From Calamus simplicifolius (taxonomy: Eukaryota; Streptophyta; Magnoliopsida; Arecales; Arecaceae): a stretch of DNA of 64,000 nucleotides. A program made the translations under genes and the position numbers. Of the stretch, positions 44,430 through 57,865 are shown piece by piece (position 1 is the first letter of the stretch; each line of letters begins with the position of its first letter). The notes beneath the pieces were generated by a model. That model ran no database searches. It saw only the letters and a program-made list of their open reading frames with translations, and had not been told where the DNA came from. The stretch is taken from positions 1,574,652-1,638,651 of the forward strand of contig UESW01003833.1 of assembly GCA_900491605.1 (NCBI GenBank), written 5' to 3'.

Positions 44430-44636
44430 GGTTAAAAAGATTTTTTTATAATGCCAACTATGCCCTCATGGGATAGCTGAAGGGATATCCAGCTATTCCT
44501 GGGGTCCCTAGGGAATAACTTCAGAGATAACCCATGGTTAAATATGGGTTATCCCCTCTGGTTAACCTTTTTCAGAGATAACCCTCTGCTTAATTTCTTC
44601 AGATATCCCCTCTTATCCCATGTATCAAACAGTGCC
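44430..44636. mobile_element. Right terminus of the PIF/Harbinger element
   Basis: Read inward from 44636: GGCACTGTTTGATACATGGG, followed by GGATATC/GGGTTATCTC repeats; TTA (44637-44639) lies outside, as expected for a TTA/TAA target duplication. The partner end is not securely identified. Confidence 0.75.
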
Positions 44637-45023
44637 TTAAGAAGCTACTCAGAGCTTGTGACCAAGGAACATAGTTGGACTCATTCAAATAATCTCAAAG
44701 TGTCTTAAAATCTCAGAACCAAATGTCACAATGATAGATAATAAGAGAACCGTAGAAATGTGAAGAAATTACCAGAGAAACTCGTCTGTACAACTTAAAC
44801 CTGGCATTCAGAGATAAAAAAAGGAAGTGTTGCTGATGAAGAGAGATAGAATGACCAGTTAATAAAATTATTGCCAATGATTGTGACATTGACTGCTATT
44901 GTAGTTCGGCAAGAGAGTGATGAATATAAGGAAGATGGCAGTAATAAGAAGAATAAAGAAGAAGATGATGGCTGCTGATGGCGGCCCCCCTCCTCCACTT
45001 TTTTTTTTTTTGGTTATGATAAT

Positions 45024-45316
45024 GGCTCTGATACCATGATAACAGTAGCCAGAAAGGATAGGAAAGAGAAACTATTTGTATAGTTTTAATATGTATTTTT
45101 ATTACATGTATAATAGGTTTCATATAGCCAATTTACATAACTACAAAAGGAAATAATTAAGGCAAATCAATCAAGATTAGTTATCCCCTAGTTAGAATCA
45201 AGGTTAAAACTAAATCAATCGAGATTGATTGTCCTAACTAGAATTAACGGTAGAATTGGTTGTTCAGGATACGATCAAATTAATTAAGTATGCTAAGAAT
45301 ATCATATATGTTAACA
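45024..45316 (-). mobile_element. Copia LTR remnant with primer-binding site
   Basis: The minus strand TGGTATCAGAGCC (45024-45036) is followed directly by TGATAACAG (45037) and ends GTTAACA (45316), giving a 280-bp LTR. No second LTR or coding part was found to the left. Confidence 0.5.
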
Positions 45317-46489
45317 GCTTCCATACAGTGCTTTGCACGCGAATTAATTATAGTAAGCAAAACCATGCAGTTCAACTTAGTTTAAACTAAGTTTTAAATT
45401 AGGCCAAAAAATAAACTTAGTTTTGCCCTAGATGGATTCAAACTAAGTTCATCAACCAAACTAGCAAATCAACTCGATTTCACAATAGTTTGGTTCAGTA
45501 TATCCAACCAAGGCAGTTTCAGTTAATTTTGCAGATCTGGCCAAAAAAATATTATTAGTCACTAAATAAAAGCTTTATTTTATCCTGTTATTAGTTATAG
45601 AAGCATAGATGTATATGTCAAGCTAAAATGGTTATTTGAGTTTTAAACAATATGATTTTAGTCCAAGAGTAGTAATTCCTGCCTTTTTTTTAAAGTCTCA
45701 TTGAGGTAACGGAGTAGATTAAAGATGAAGCTTAATCTGATACAGCGTTTTAGCTGGTGAACACTAAAAATTGGCAGTCTCATAGGTCACCATTAATTTA
45801 AATCATATGGTATACTTCAAGTTTCCTTGAAGACAACATTATTAATTTCCTCAGAGATTTGTTATATAGGATACCTCATGAGAAGTTAACTTGATATGCC
45901 TCTGAAAATTCTTAGAATAACACTGTATCCAAATATTCAAAGAAAAACAAATATTGTTAAAATAGAAAATATTGAACAGAGAGATCTGATGGTGACGCCC
46001 AATGGTTTACTACTAACAAGAAGCCAATATCAACAAAATACCGACAACATTGCAGGAAATGCCATTATTATATTATAAGAGTAACAGAACAAATATGCAC
46101 ATAATTATTCAAAAAGACTAATTCTTTTTGTTAAAATTTTGCGTTGAGGAAAAAATTTAGAAATACTCAGAAATCTTGCTTCACAAAAGAATTTTTCACC
46201 CCAAATGCCCAAACAGAACTTTCTGAATCTTCTGAAGTCCGGTCATGACCTAGATCCAAATCATAGCTACTGGTGGGAACAATCCAAATATCAAACATTT
46301 GATCACACTAAAATGAACAAACTACCAGAAATATCATATTATTCTGCAATGCATGAGTAAAACCAAGCAGTGTGAAATTTCACTTAGGTTTAACTAGAGA
46401 ACAAAAGATAATAAACGTTGAATGAAGATTACATAGGAATAACTCTAAAATCTTCTTAAGCGCGATTGAAAGTCTAGCACAGCCATGTA
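45317..46489. other. Spacer downstream of the WD40 gene
   Basis: No gene recognised; AT-rich. Confidence 0.6.
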
Positions 46490-46719
46490 ATCAAAATTTT
46501 CTCCACCTCACAAGTGCAAGCTCTGGGCAACTGTACATTTTTTTTTCTTCTTTGTACACTTCAAAAGAGTCTGGTTTTTTATTAAAAGTGAACATTGGAG
46601 ATTCCAGATTCCCCTTCACCCTTGAAAAACTCAGTCCCCCTGTCAGCGTGCATGGACAACATTCTGCACCGAGCAAGATACCGACAGATTCAAGGGGTAC
46701 ATTGGAAAGAAGGTTTAAT

Positions 46720-49700
46720 TCATAGTAGTGAGTCAAGGTATGTGTAGCTCCGGAGGCGGCTGTACTGAAGAAGACTGCCATAGGTGCGATCCCATACACC
46801 CACAAAAGAGCCTCAGTGTCAGGACTGAACGACAAACCTGATATTTCACCAAAGAAGTCCAACTCCTGTTGTCTGTTGTACCCACTTCTAACATCAAAGA
46901 TGTGAACAAAATCTGCGGGCTCTGCCATCGCCATGAACTGACCGTCAGATGTGAAGCGAATTGATCTTATGGCTCCAAGGTTGCCTCTCAGTACAGCCAT
47001 GGATTTGGAGAGGTTCCTTGCATCCCAAACCCGACAGGTCTTATCCTGATTACCAGTGGCAAATGTAAAACCATCGGGATTCCATGCTGATGCAAATGAA
47101 TAGTCTAGGTGACCACGCAATTCATGGATGGTCTGCAAGAATCAAGAATCATTCTTATTGCTTCAATGTTCAAGCTCGAAGTGATGAAGGCAGGTTGCCC
47201 CCACAACAGTTCATCAATTGACCAGAATAACCTTAGCCTATTACTCACCTTTCCGGTAGAAGCATCAACCAGTAGTCCCTCTGGGTTGTCTCCCACAATA
47301 ACAAGAAGCTTTCCCTCAGGACTAAGTGATGTGTGCTGCAAACAGAATAACAGGTAAAGACACAATAATAATGCAAGAAAGTTAGTGTCCAATACAAATA
47401 TCACTAAACTATAACTAACACCAATTTTTCACATATGAGCATGACAACTAATTTCATGAACATCGTCATCATAGCAGCAGTATAAATTTCCAAGAAAGAT
47501 GAATTTGCATCAGGAATAAGTGATGCAAGAACACTGTTTTCACTTCGTATCCACCTCATAATCAGATTCTACTGATTATCCCCAAGAAAGCTAAGCCAGA
47601 CTAAATTCTGTACAAACAAATATTAGCAGACAAATTTCGATGAAACAATAGCACCATATGGTTCTTTCATCAGGATTGACAAATTTAACCAACCATACGC
47701 TACAATGGATCAATTACAGATGGCTTACATTGACCGGCCATTGGAAATGGAAATGCTTGCAAAGCTGAAACTTCTCCATGTCGAAGTCACGAACCCCACA
47801 GTCATTGTTTGAAGCCAAGAAATGAACACCACCACTGAATAAATTTCATATTCAAGTCAGACCAGACACCGAAACAATCAAAATAAAAAAAAAATATGCC
47901 AGGAAAAATCAGGTACCTGGGACTGTCATAAATTTCCACAGCATTGGTGATTGCATTGTCATCATAAGTTGTCCGACAACAAAAGCTTATTCCTTCCCGA
48001 TCTAAATACTGCATTTCCCGTCAAGGTAAGGGGAAAAAAGTAAGATAATATGTACGTTCCAAAATACTGGAATAAAATGAGATAATGTACCTTCAAAAAC
48101 ACAATAGCAAATATATTTTTAATGTCATAATAACTGTACAGTCAGGTTAACATTATGCATTCCACTGCAATAGCATTTAACACAGCTCCAACCGCTAACA
48201 CCAACAGTTTCATCTCTAAATCATCCAACAGACTTGATTCATCACATGCACGCGAACAGACACACACACTCGCATGCATGCATGTACCCATTGGCAATAA
48301 ATTTATAGCCTTTTCTTACTGACAGGCAATACCAGAAATTAACAAATTAAGACTTTTGGCAAGGAGCGACAAAATTAAATCCTTGCCTAAATTGTGTGTG
48401 TGTAAAACAACGATATTTCATTATTATCTAAAATATTTAAATTGTTTGGCTTATAGTGTCATATGGCACATTTGCAATAGATGATTATACCCCGTAACTC
48501 AAAGACTAGAAGGAAGAATTAATTCCCCAAACATAAAGTATTTATAGGAATGATAGATGCTAGAAAAGGAAAAAAAAAAATAATACTTTAGTTTACAGAA
48601 AACAAATGTTACTTTCATTCTGTCAGAAAGATGAACACAAGCACCATGATGGCACAATGGTTGCGTAAATCTGTATTGCTCACATACAGCCAGAGGCAAT
48701 GACCCTTTTAAGTCATATTTCTCGCCATATATTTGTGTTCCATAAATTCTCAGATCTTATTCTTCATTCTGCCTGCCCAGATATTCAACCATTTTTATGT
48801 GCTTGAAGAATTTGCTGAGCAAAACAGCTGATTGGTTCTCGGACTTGTTAAGCTGCTCGCAACTAACCATGTAGTCTTGTCATTCCATCCTTTAATCCAA
48901 AAGAATTTACCACTTCTCAACATAGCTGTGAACTGCAAGTCACATAAAGCATATAAATAAAATGCACATATAACTTAATAACTACTTTAAATAGCCTGAA
49001 CTCCTAGTCAACAATAACACCTGCCTCTCCTACCCTTCAAGCTCCCTGCAACATTCTCCAAAATGAGTTCAAAGGCTGCAGACAAGAGTACCTGCTCCCT
49101 AAAGTGGAAGCCCCATAATGCTCCATCAACCTTGTGCAAACTAAAATTTTATAGTGTTCAAAATTATAATGCAAGAGAAAAGGTAAGAGGTAGATCTCCA
49201 CAATATGAACCCCTGGATTCTCTTCTTTTGTCTATGCATTTACTGATGCTGAAACAAATATTTAAACACAGCAAAGAAAAAGAAAGCATAAAGGAGACCT
49301 CAGCCCTCTTATTGTGGAACCATTTTTATGCAAAGAATAAGCCATCATAATTCCATAAACCTGATAATCCACGTAAGTATCATGACACTCATGGTGATTC
49401 TCAGCTTACTCTGTTGACCGCTCACTTTCAGGGCAATCAGAAAATCTTACTTAGAACTTTTATCAGCTAACTCTAGAAACACTACATGCCCTTACCTTTC
49501 TCATATTATTCATCCACAACAGTTTATAGCCTTTTCTCTCTTTTGCAACACTTCAAAACAGAAATCCAAGTGCCTTTATATTGCACTCAGTCACCTCTCT
49601 ACTTATCTTCCCCTCTTACAGAGCATGGACCTTGGAAGGCTGGACTTATGGTCAACAAACCACACAGTCCTCCCTACCCTGCATGCCCTAATACAAATTG

Positions 49701-52700
49701 GCATTTCTAGATATCACTACAGTGTAGGTATATGCTTTCTTCTCGGCCTCGTTCTCCTTGCATCATACATTATCACCCTCAAGCCAACAACTATGTATCT
49801 CATAACCTATCTTGCTAGACCTATAAAATATACATGGCAAATTTCTCATAGATATGCTTATGAATATAATTAATGAATCATGTAAGCCAATGATAAAAAT
49901 GTTTTTGAAATCATAAAATTTCTCATGGACGTGCTTTCTGGAAATGCCAGTGTGTTTAAATGAAAACAGTGACCAATTTGATGAATTAATGAAAAAAATA
50001 TATAAATGAAAATAGACATGGACATTATACATCTCTCCCAGACTTCCATAATATTGCAAAAGACAATAGTGAACAGAATACAGAGAATTACTTTACAAAT
50101 AAGTTCTCCTTGAAATCCACCCGCTACAAGTAACTTATCCTTTACTGCCAATGTGCTAACTTGAGTCTGAGAAAATCCTTCTAATAAACTTCCAGGGTGT
50201 TTCTGTAACGCAATTATGAAGACATCGTGTAAGCTTAAAATTACAACTATCCACCCAATAAAATGATTATTGCAGAAAAACACATTTAAATCAAAAGGAA
50301 CTTTGTAATAAATTTATAAAGGAAGAATATGCACCTCGCATGGTGCCACATGTCCTGAAACATTCATAACCTCATACTTCTCACGAGTTAATGCAGACCA
50401 ATGGAGCACAGAATAGTGTGACATTAGATAGACATCATGCTTTGATGTAGCCCAGACCAGATTTCTCAGCTGCAAAAGTAAATAATAATCATAATAACAA
50501 CAACAATAAATGAAGATCAACAGCAAACTTTTCAGGGGAAAAGAAATCAACATTGAATAAAATGTAATCATAGAAACACAGTAAGTCCGCCGAAAATTCT
50601 CTTGCACTACTAGAAACAAATAAGAGGACAATCACATGGCACTCAAATTGATGAAGTACCTGGACAGAACTTGACATGGTTAAGATCCAGCAATAATAGA
50701 ATGGTCACTAACAGAAGCTAGACACGAGTTATTCAATGAATTTTTACTTAATTATGGGTGTAGCCAAGACAAGATAGAACAATTCTGGTTCTTATTAAGC
50801 TTGGCTTGAAATTTATTTGAAGCATAAAACTCAAGACCCAACATGCTTTTTGAATTTGGTAAAGCCTGGCATCAAGTAAAACCGAACATAAGCCTATTAT
50901 GAATGGATTAATATAATAGCCTTTTGATCAGCCTTTAATCAAACCAGAGCCAGGTCAAGTTTGAAACCATCAGGCCATGAATAGCAATAATATGAGGCCA
51001 TCGAATTGTTTAGATAAGACATCATATAGTCATTTCAGCAGTTGGAATAATTCCAGTTGCTGACTAGGAATATACATCACAAATGCTATATATAATATAT
51101 ACTCTAAATTTAAAACTTAAAAAATAAATTTTACTTTAAAAATAAATTTTAAAGCCTTATCAAGCAATGCCTGATCAAGTGGAGGTCTGCTTAAGCTTGG
51201 TTGAAATTATTCCAAGCCTAAAAGCCATAAAAACTCTTGACTTGTTCACATCTCATTTGAGCTTAACTGAGCCTCTGATCGAGTCAAGCACAAGTGATTT
51301 CCAAGTGACTCAACTGATTGCCATCTATATCCATAATATGGTGAATCTAGTATGCTTTCTATAATTAACTTCAAATGTTCAGTTACCATAAACATTATTT
51401 TGCAAATCTTTAGAATCTGTAGAACGGCCACCTCATCCTTTGACATAATATGGCATTCACTATATCTGCAGATTCCCACCATCAAAGGTCAAAAAATAAA
51501 AATTTGATTTCAGATGTAAAGATGAGAACTTTTCTCTCTGTTCTCAAGATCTTCCCAAACAGTAGAAGTGGTGATCCAGCAGATACTGCAATTGCTTATG
51601 TCAGCATATGTAGGATTATGTACAAAAATGTGGTTGAGCAATTTCTTTTAGCTGCTCTCAATTACAACAAAGTGAGATAAAAATATGAAAAAATGTTTTC
51701 CCTCTTTTTCCTAAAAAATGTTTCCAAAATACTGATGATCACATAGCAAACATCAAAACACTCGAGTCAGTGTTAGCTGCTGAAAGCAGGAGGTGCAGGT
51801 TTGGGGAAGGGGGTCCAAAAATAATTAGAACAAGGAAAAGCTCAGGAAGCAGGTGTGGGGATAAGTTTCTGAAGCAAGTGGAAGTCCAGCTACTGAGGTT
51901 CACATGTGCAGAAATTACTGAAAGTTCCTTTTTCTCATTCTCGATTGCCAAATATTAATAGATGCCAAAAGCAAATGCTATTACTGAAAGTTCTGTCCAT
52001 CTGCTGTAAATATTAAAATTATCAATATAACCACTAGGTTCTGAACTTTGACCAGTACGTAATGATCTAAATATGGATGCAGAAAATGTTTATCTTTCCT
52101 TGCTTCCAAGATGGAAGGTATTTTGGCTTATTAGAAAGAGATCTAATCTATATCACATAGATAACAAGCAAGGGCACAACAACAACAAAAAAACCTTAAT
52201 CCTAAACTAGTTCAGATCAGCTACACGACCCTTTTCTCTACTCTACTCAATTTTGAATCTCACTTTCTTTAAGATGCAGAGATAACAAATCTTCCATTAT
52301 TACTCTCACACGTCATTTTCAATCTATTTCTGCCTTTTTTTCCTTATACGTGCATTAAATTACTCCTTTATGAAAATGCATCTCTAGGTCTACATTGTAA
52401 ATGTTTGAACTATTTAAATCTGTCTTTCTTTTAATTTGTCTTCAATTGGTGTTACCTTCACCTTTTTACGAATAGCTTATTGGTAAAAACAACAACACTA
52501 AGAAGTCAAAAACAAAACATTCCCCCACTCAAAAGAGTGCTAAATAGGGGCTGTTTGAACAATAAGGCACACAAGATTTCCTAATGTAATGGCGACTGCC
52601 CAGGATTGCCTGTTTAGATCCCTCTTTATCAGATAAAAGTCTAACAGAACAGCTAACCTTCAGGATAACTCCCATAAATGTAGGACTTCTGCTCGCAAAG

Positions 52701-54900
52701 CATCCACCCATAACCTCTGCAGAGACATCCTGAACAGAATTCTCTGGCCTGTGATCTATCTCCACAGCCTCTGGACAAAGGCCTTCAAACGTGTATGCTA
52801 CCAACTTTTGCTCCCTTCCACCCGATAACCACTTGATGAGATCTTAAAAGCAAAGGTGAGTTTCAAGCCAACTCATCCATCACTCCTGCATATTCCATCC
52901 ATCCCATAGCCATTTATTCTTTCAACACCACTCTACTTACCTGTGCCCATGCATCCCCCACACCTAACCCCTTCAGTTGCCTCTTTCTCCATCCACCTCA
53001 ACCTTCCCCCATTTTTACTCCAATAATAAACAGCTCCCTTTTGCTTCCAGCCTCCAATTCTTTTGCTTTGGTGTGTGCATGGGTGTGTTGGTGGGAGTTT
53101 TTTTTTTTCCCACAACGCGGAGTTGGGGGGGGGGGGGGGGGGGGGGGGAGGAAGGAGGGGTCCAAGTGCTCTTATTTTTGATTAAAGACCAAACATCAAT
53201 AATTAAAAGAAATAATTATCCATTCTCCTAGTTGTTTAAATATAAACTGACCATAGGTTGCCCATGGAAAACAGATTCCATTTTAATCTATAAATTTAAT
53301 AGGTACCCAAATAGGGACAACGATATGAAGCTCCACAACCATGGCATGATAGGAATCAACACATTGCAAGCCGCCGCAAGGATTTTGCAGTATATTATAC
53401 GAGCATGCACTAAATCAAACCATCCAATCCCACATAAAGCTAATTTGCTCATTTAATTGAAACGCTATCAACTAGCTGAAGGGTATAGGTTTGCTGATGA
53501 CAAGCTCAAAAGAACAATGACACATTTGACCTGATTAAAGAATAATGATCCCTATGCTTTTGGGATGATCTGTTCAGTTTTATGTAATTAATATATGATA
53601 AACAGAAAAACCTACGGAAAGCCCTATTCAGTTATCTTCTGAGAGGATCAGTAACATCAGGATATTAGAATTCCAACATTAAAAAAATTAAAGATGATAA
53701 AAATTTTATTAACTTGAACCATGCCAAAAGTGTTCATAGCAAACCAGAACCAGAAAGCTCCCATAATCAAAGAGTTTTGGAAAAACAAAACTTAAGAGCT
53801 TGTAAATCCTAAGAGATTTGATTTCCTTTTCAAGCATCTTTCACAATGATATTCCCTATGCATAAATTTTAATAACCAGAAAATTATACAACTCCTCTAC
53901 TTAATTAAGGCTCATCGCAACCAACGTTTCTGCTTAAGTGACAGTCAAAATCATTTGGGGCCTCAGTAAGGGCTGTCCAAATTCTACTTCAAGCTAAGCT
54001 AACATTATCTCACAAATTATTGACATTAATTAATTCAATCCTTCATACAAAACTGAAACCATGATTACGATATGGAAACATCTTAAAAACAATACAGAAT
54101 AGGGCAGATTTACATAAGATGAGATACTGAGCAACAAGGAATGAATAAACAAATCCATAGCCCACTAAGGAATAAAACTTAAGGTAGGAACCTATTTAGG
54201 AACTTTATTTATTTGCTTACCTGAAAATGAAGGATAGTAGATTTCACTGATCTTGTATTATGTCGGAACTCATAATACATGCCCCCTTTCTCAGTTGGTT
54301 TGCTAACCTAGATACAAGAAAAGGAATGTTGAAAAGAATGCAACGAAAGAGTGATGTAACTAACCAAGATTTGCGTAGCTATTGTACCTTTTCTGATGCT
54401 TCACCAGAATTTGGAACGTTTTCATAATTCTTGTATTGTTCTAATCTTGTTTGTCTGTACTTCTCCCTTGTGATGCTTAACCTATTCCAAGGTATTCCTT
54501 GGATATCCCTTCCTCCCCTTGCTTGTGCTGATGAAGTGTCAGTTACCTTACTATGCTGGACAAATAAGATAGCTTTCTTTTACTGAATTGAGAAAATAAT
54601 ACATTAACAAATACAGATAACAGAAATGAATCATGGTATTTCTCAGAATTATAAATTCTGTACCAATAAAAAGCATAGCCGCATGTCACCCGAAGCATTA
54701 AAAAAGAGATTAATTGCAGTAGTTTTACAACAAACATGTTAGTATTAGGAAATACATACAGGTTGGCCATATTCTTCATCATCAGAATCGGAATCCCCCA
54801 TCCCTCTTCCTCGAAAATCTTCATCCACATCATCCTCTGCATCCCCCATTTCATAGTCCTCTGCCATTTCATCAGCATCATCACCTTGGTACTGAGACAT
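46720..54900 (-). CDS. WD40-repeat protein (C2A9.03-like), nine coding exons
   Basis: Exons: 54760-54900, 54388-54555, 54221-54307, 50335-50469, 50092-50202, 47917-48008, 47729-47834, 47249-47335, 47132 to 46720. All introns are GT-AG and every junction keeps frame. The start MSQYQGDDADEMAEDYEMGD begins an acidic N-terminus. The middle holds IQGIPWNRLSITREKYRQTR and LRNLVWATSKHDVYLMSHYS. The C-terminal half forms WD repeats (GHLDYSFASAWNPDGFTFAT, NQDKTCRVWDARNL). This matches a conserved plant family of uncharacterised WD-repeat proteins; length about 445 residues. A 1-bp loss in a T run near 46804-46807 throws the last 28 or so codons out of frame: the expected end (VWDRTYGSLL..., stop at 46720-46722) is readable in the next frame, while the literal frame runs to 46491 with an unrelated tail. 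Confidence 0.93.
50470..54220 (-). other. Intron 3 of the WD40 gene (3.75 kb)
   Basis: Holds no recognised gene apart from the exon-like piece at 52658-52842, plus a G24 run at 53125-53148. The rest is AT-rich. Confidence 0.85.
52658..52842 (-). other. Exon-like segment inside intron 3
   Basis: An open 61-codon stretch (KLVAYTFEGLCPEAVEIDHR) bounded by an acceptor (TTTTAAG) and a donor (AAG before GTTAGC). Its codon-like composition stands out from the intron. It is absent from the known protein family. Could be a stranded exon of another gene, a cassette exon or chance; I do not recognise it. Confidence 0.4.
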
Positions 54901-56370
54901 ATTTGATGCAGAAAAATTTAAGCCTGTGCATCCAAAACAAATTAAGTTCAGCTAGAGTCACACAGTTGCAAAAGCCGTTCAGATGTACTCTTCAATATGC
55001 ATAAAGTTACAAGTGAAACAGCAGCAATATGAGGGGAAAAAAAAATCCAATGGGACATACCAAAAAGAATTCTCCAGCAAGCACAAAAGAATAAATTACA
55101 TTCCACCTAATATGTTCTTATCTACAATGTTTAAAGGGAAAGGTTTCACATGACATCATGACCTACAACACCTCATTTTTTTCCCTTCAATCTGAAATGA
55201 TAATGAAAGCTGACAAAGGAAGCCCTTTCGGGATGCACTCCCATTGTTTCTCTAACACCCTTACATTGGTATTAAAAGAGAATTGTATTCATTCTAAATC
55301 ATCTATACACTAAATAGAAAGATCATGTGCGATTGCTGTACGTATGAAATGCTACTTAACATTTATCACGGATTTTTTTTTCAGTCAAAAAAATTGTGAA
55401 GTCACATAGCCGGCACCTAACAGACACTTTTCCCCAGTGCTTGAACTTGGACAGATTGTTAGTTCAACTACCTTAAATGCCTTGTCGCAACATTGCTTGA
55501 CAAACAGCAAATCGACCAAGCAATGGACTACTACAATAGCACCAAACATCAAAGCAAGATGGACGAAACCAAGAGCGATACACTTACGTTTTACCAACGA
55601 AACCTAGGCCATGGAGAGAAACGATCTGCACAAAATCATATCTTTACCCACGCGATATAAGCTGTATAAATACACCATCTAGAGAAGAATGACGCAAAAA
55701 CCTAAATTTCCACATATTTATTTCACAAATTAAATAGCAAACTCCCGAACAGCAATTTAATGTCACGAAATTACAAGGAAAAAACACGCGAATAAATTTC
55801 AAATCTTTCCCCATATTTCTTTGATAAATTGAAATGTAACTGAAAACACCATATAGATTCAAACCAAAATAAGTTTCTTTTTTTACCGTAATTCCATATT
55901 GAAAGAAGGCAAAAACTCTAAATTATACCGCGATCACGAGCCCAAGTAACAAACCCAATCTTTTCTCTTGAAATAAAAGAAAATATGAGAAAAAATAGCA
56001 AAAAAATTAAAGTCCACAAAATTCCCATAGAAACAACCATTTTCCTAAATCAGAGCAACAAGACAAATATTCTTATAAAGAAAAACTCAAATTTAACCCT
56101 TATAAATAAAAAAAACTACAAACACCGGCCTGAAGCAGAAAAGATGGATCCCAGATATCCAAATCAAAACGATCGGAAATATTTAAAGAAAAAATCAATT
56201 TTTTTTATCGTTTCGCACCTGTTTTAGCGTTGGAAAGCCTTCAGATCTCAGTGAAGGCAAGGATCTGCATCAAATAAGGCCAGGAATCCAAAGAATCGGA
56301 AGCCTTCCGACCAGAATAAGACGAATTCCAGGAAACAAAAAGGATCGCTCCTCGCCGATTTAGGGTTGGG
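54901..56370 (-). other. 5' UTR and first intron of the WD40 gene
   Basis: A 5'-UTR exon (about 56350 to 56219) ends at a donor (AAAACAG before GTGCGA). The acceptor before the ATG exon is TGCACAG, exon from 54923. The UTR intron is 54924-56218, about 1.3 kb. UTR introns often raise expression of housekeeping genes (known in plants; inference here). Confidence 0.65.
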
Positions 56371-56400
56371 CTTTTTTAAAAATAAAATATTTCGATAAGG
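56355..56400 (-). promoter_or_regulatory. Likely core promoter of the WD40 gene
   Basis: Minus strand: an AT-rich TATA-like stretch (about 56374-56392) followed by GCCCAACCCTAAA (about 56359-56371), combining a site-II-like GCCCA motif and a telo-box-like AACCCTAA, both common in plant growth-related promoters. Confidence 0.5.
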
Positions 56401-56589
56401 CGAAGCGAAGAAAGGGACAGGTGGTGGATAGAAATAGCGGTCCGTTTAGCCTTATGCCACCCTCTTCGATGCCGAATTACGAAAATACCAACAAATTCGC
56501 GCCGGATTAAGTATTTTCTCCTGATTTTTTAGAACGTGTTTGCTTGATTTTAATTTTTTAATAGAATTATTTATCAGGAAACGCTTCTT

Positions 56590-57865
56590 GGCCTTTTAAA
56601 GAATTTAAAATTTTATGACCATCCTGGTCTACCCCGTTGCTGTCTCGCTTCTTCGGGAAAGAGCTTATGCGTCGCATTGTTTCTATTCCTCTTTCTCCGG
56701 GCCTTTCCCCAGATATCAGGGTTTGGAAGCGATCCTGTTTGTCGCGTGCTTCCATTAGGGACCTCCTCCAGATCTACAGAGCTCCTACCCAACCGTTGAC
56801 CGATATGGCTTGGATTTGGCGTTTTCCCATTCACCCCAGGGTACGTCTTTTTCCTTTGGAAGCTTGCACATAATTATCTTCCCACTTGCTCCGTGCTTTC
56901 TAGACATGGCCTCGTGATCCGATCGACGTGTCCGTTATATGAGATTGAGGAGGAGTCGGTGGATCATGCCATCTTCTCTTATCTCAGAGCTAGCCATATT
57001 TGGAAGATTGCTAGTGACCGGCCTTGGGATGCTGCCTCCGCTTCTCTTCGTCTTTCTTTTCTTCACTTGATTAGGCAGGATGTCAGGAGAGGCTAGGGTT
57101 TGACGAGGGCTTACATTGCTTATCAAATCTGGTTATCCCGGAACTGGATGTCTTTACTCATGAGTCTGCCCCGTCGTATAGGTGATGAGGATTGCATTGA
57201 CCTTATCTACTGAATACATTTCCCAGCGTTTGGCTCGTTATTGTGATAGCCCTGGCCCCTGGGGTTCCCATGCTGCCCCGGCAGCGCATCGGCATACGGT
57301 CTTTATTTCTTGGGAACACCCTCCTCCAGAGTTTGTCAAAATCAATTTTGATGGGAGTGTTCGTGGCAGATCTGTTGGATCAGGTTATGTCATTCGAGGA
57401 TCTGATGGAGCTCTGTTGTCTGCTGGTGGATCTAGTTTCCTGGATTCCTCTGTGCCGCTTACGGAGCTTTACGCTGCTTGGGCAGGGGTTTCCTATGCTA
57501 TTCGCAGTCTTGGAGCCCGTCGCATCATCCTTGAGGAGGATGCCCTCATCGTGATTCGATGGCTTTGTCAGGATCATTGTAATCAAGTGCCAACCAATCC
57601 TTTGATCTCAGATATTCGATTTCTCCTCCAAGGGGTTGATATCATCCAGATCTGTCATACATATAGGGAAGCTAATTCTGCGGCTGATTGGATCACCACT
57701 AGGATGGCCGACCATTCTGGATTTTGGCAATGGCAGCCCGGAGACCGTTGTCCTCCTATCCTTACCCAACTTTTATATTCTGATAAATTGGACTTGAGTC
57801 ACCCTAGGTTAGTGTGATCAGCTGACTTTACAAAAAAAATAAAAAACAAAAAACAAAAGACATGT
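56590..57865 (+). mobile_element. LINE retrotransposon, 5'-truncated
   Basis: Only the 3' end of the second ORF remains, followed by an A-rich tail (57828-57858). It points away from the WD40 gene, starting about 200 bp upstream of its promoter. The exact 5' end and target duplication were not resolved. Confidence 0.8.
56790..57817 (+). pseudogene. LINE ORF2 C-terminus: zinc-binding RT domain and RNase H
   Basis: The zf-RVT part lies at about 56800-57096 (MAWIWRFPIHPRVRLF, TCPLYEIEEESVDHAIFSYL). RNase H is at 57182-57817, with FVKINFDGSVRGRSVGSGYV (first Asp), TELYAAWAGVSYAI (Glu), EEDALIVIRWL (Asp) and HTYREANSAADWIT. This arrangement is that of plant L1-type LINEs with an RNase H domain. 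A frameshift near 56860 and a stop at 57095 separate the pieces. Confidence 0.88.

Noticed and set aside
19120..44636. One giant Harbinger element from 19120 to 44636 with all other elements nested inside
   Set aside because: The two ends share only short motifs and the TTA flank; such ends are common, so pairing them is unsafe without sequence from related copies.
46491..46719. Native C-terminal extension of the WD40 protein
   Set aside because: The conserved ending of the family is present in the neighbouring frame, so the extended frame is better explained by a missing base.
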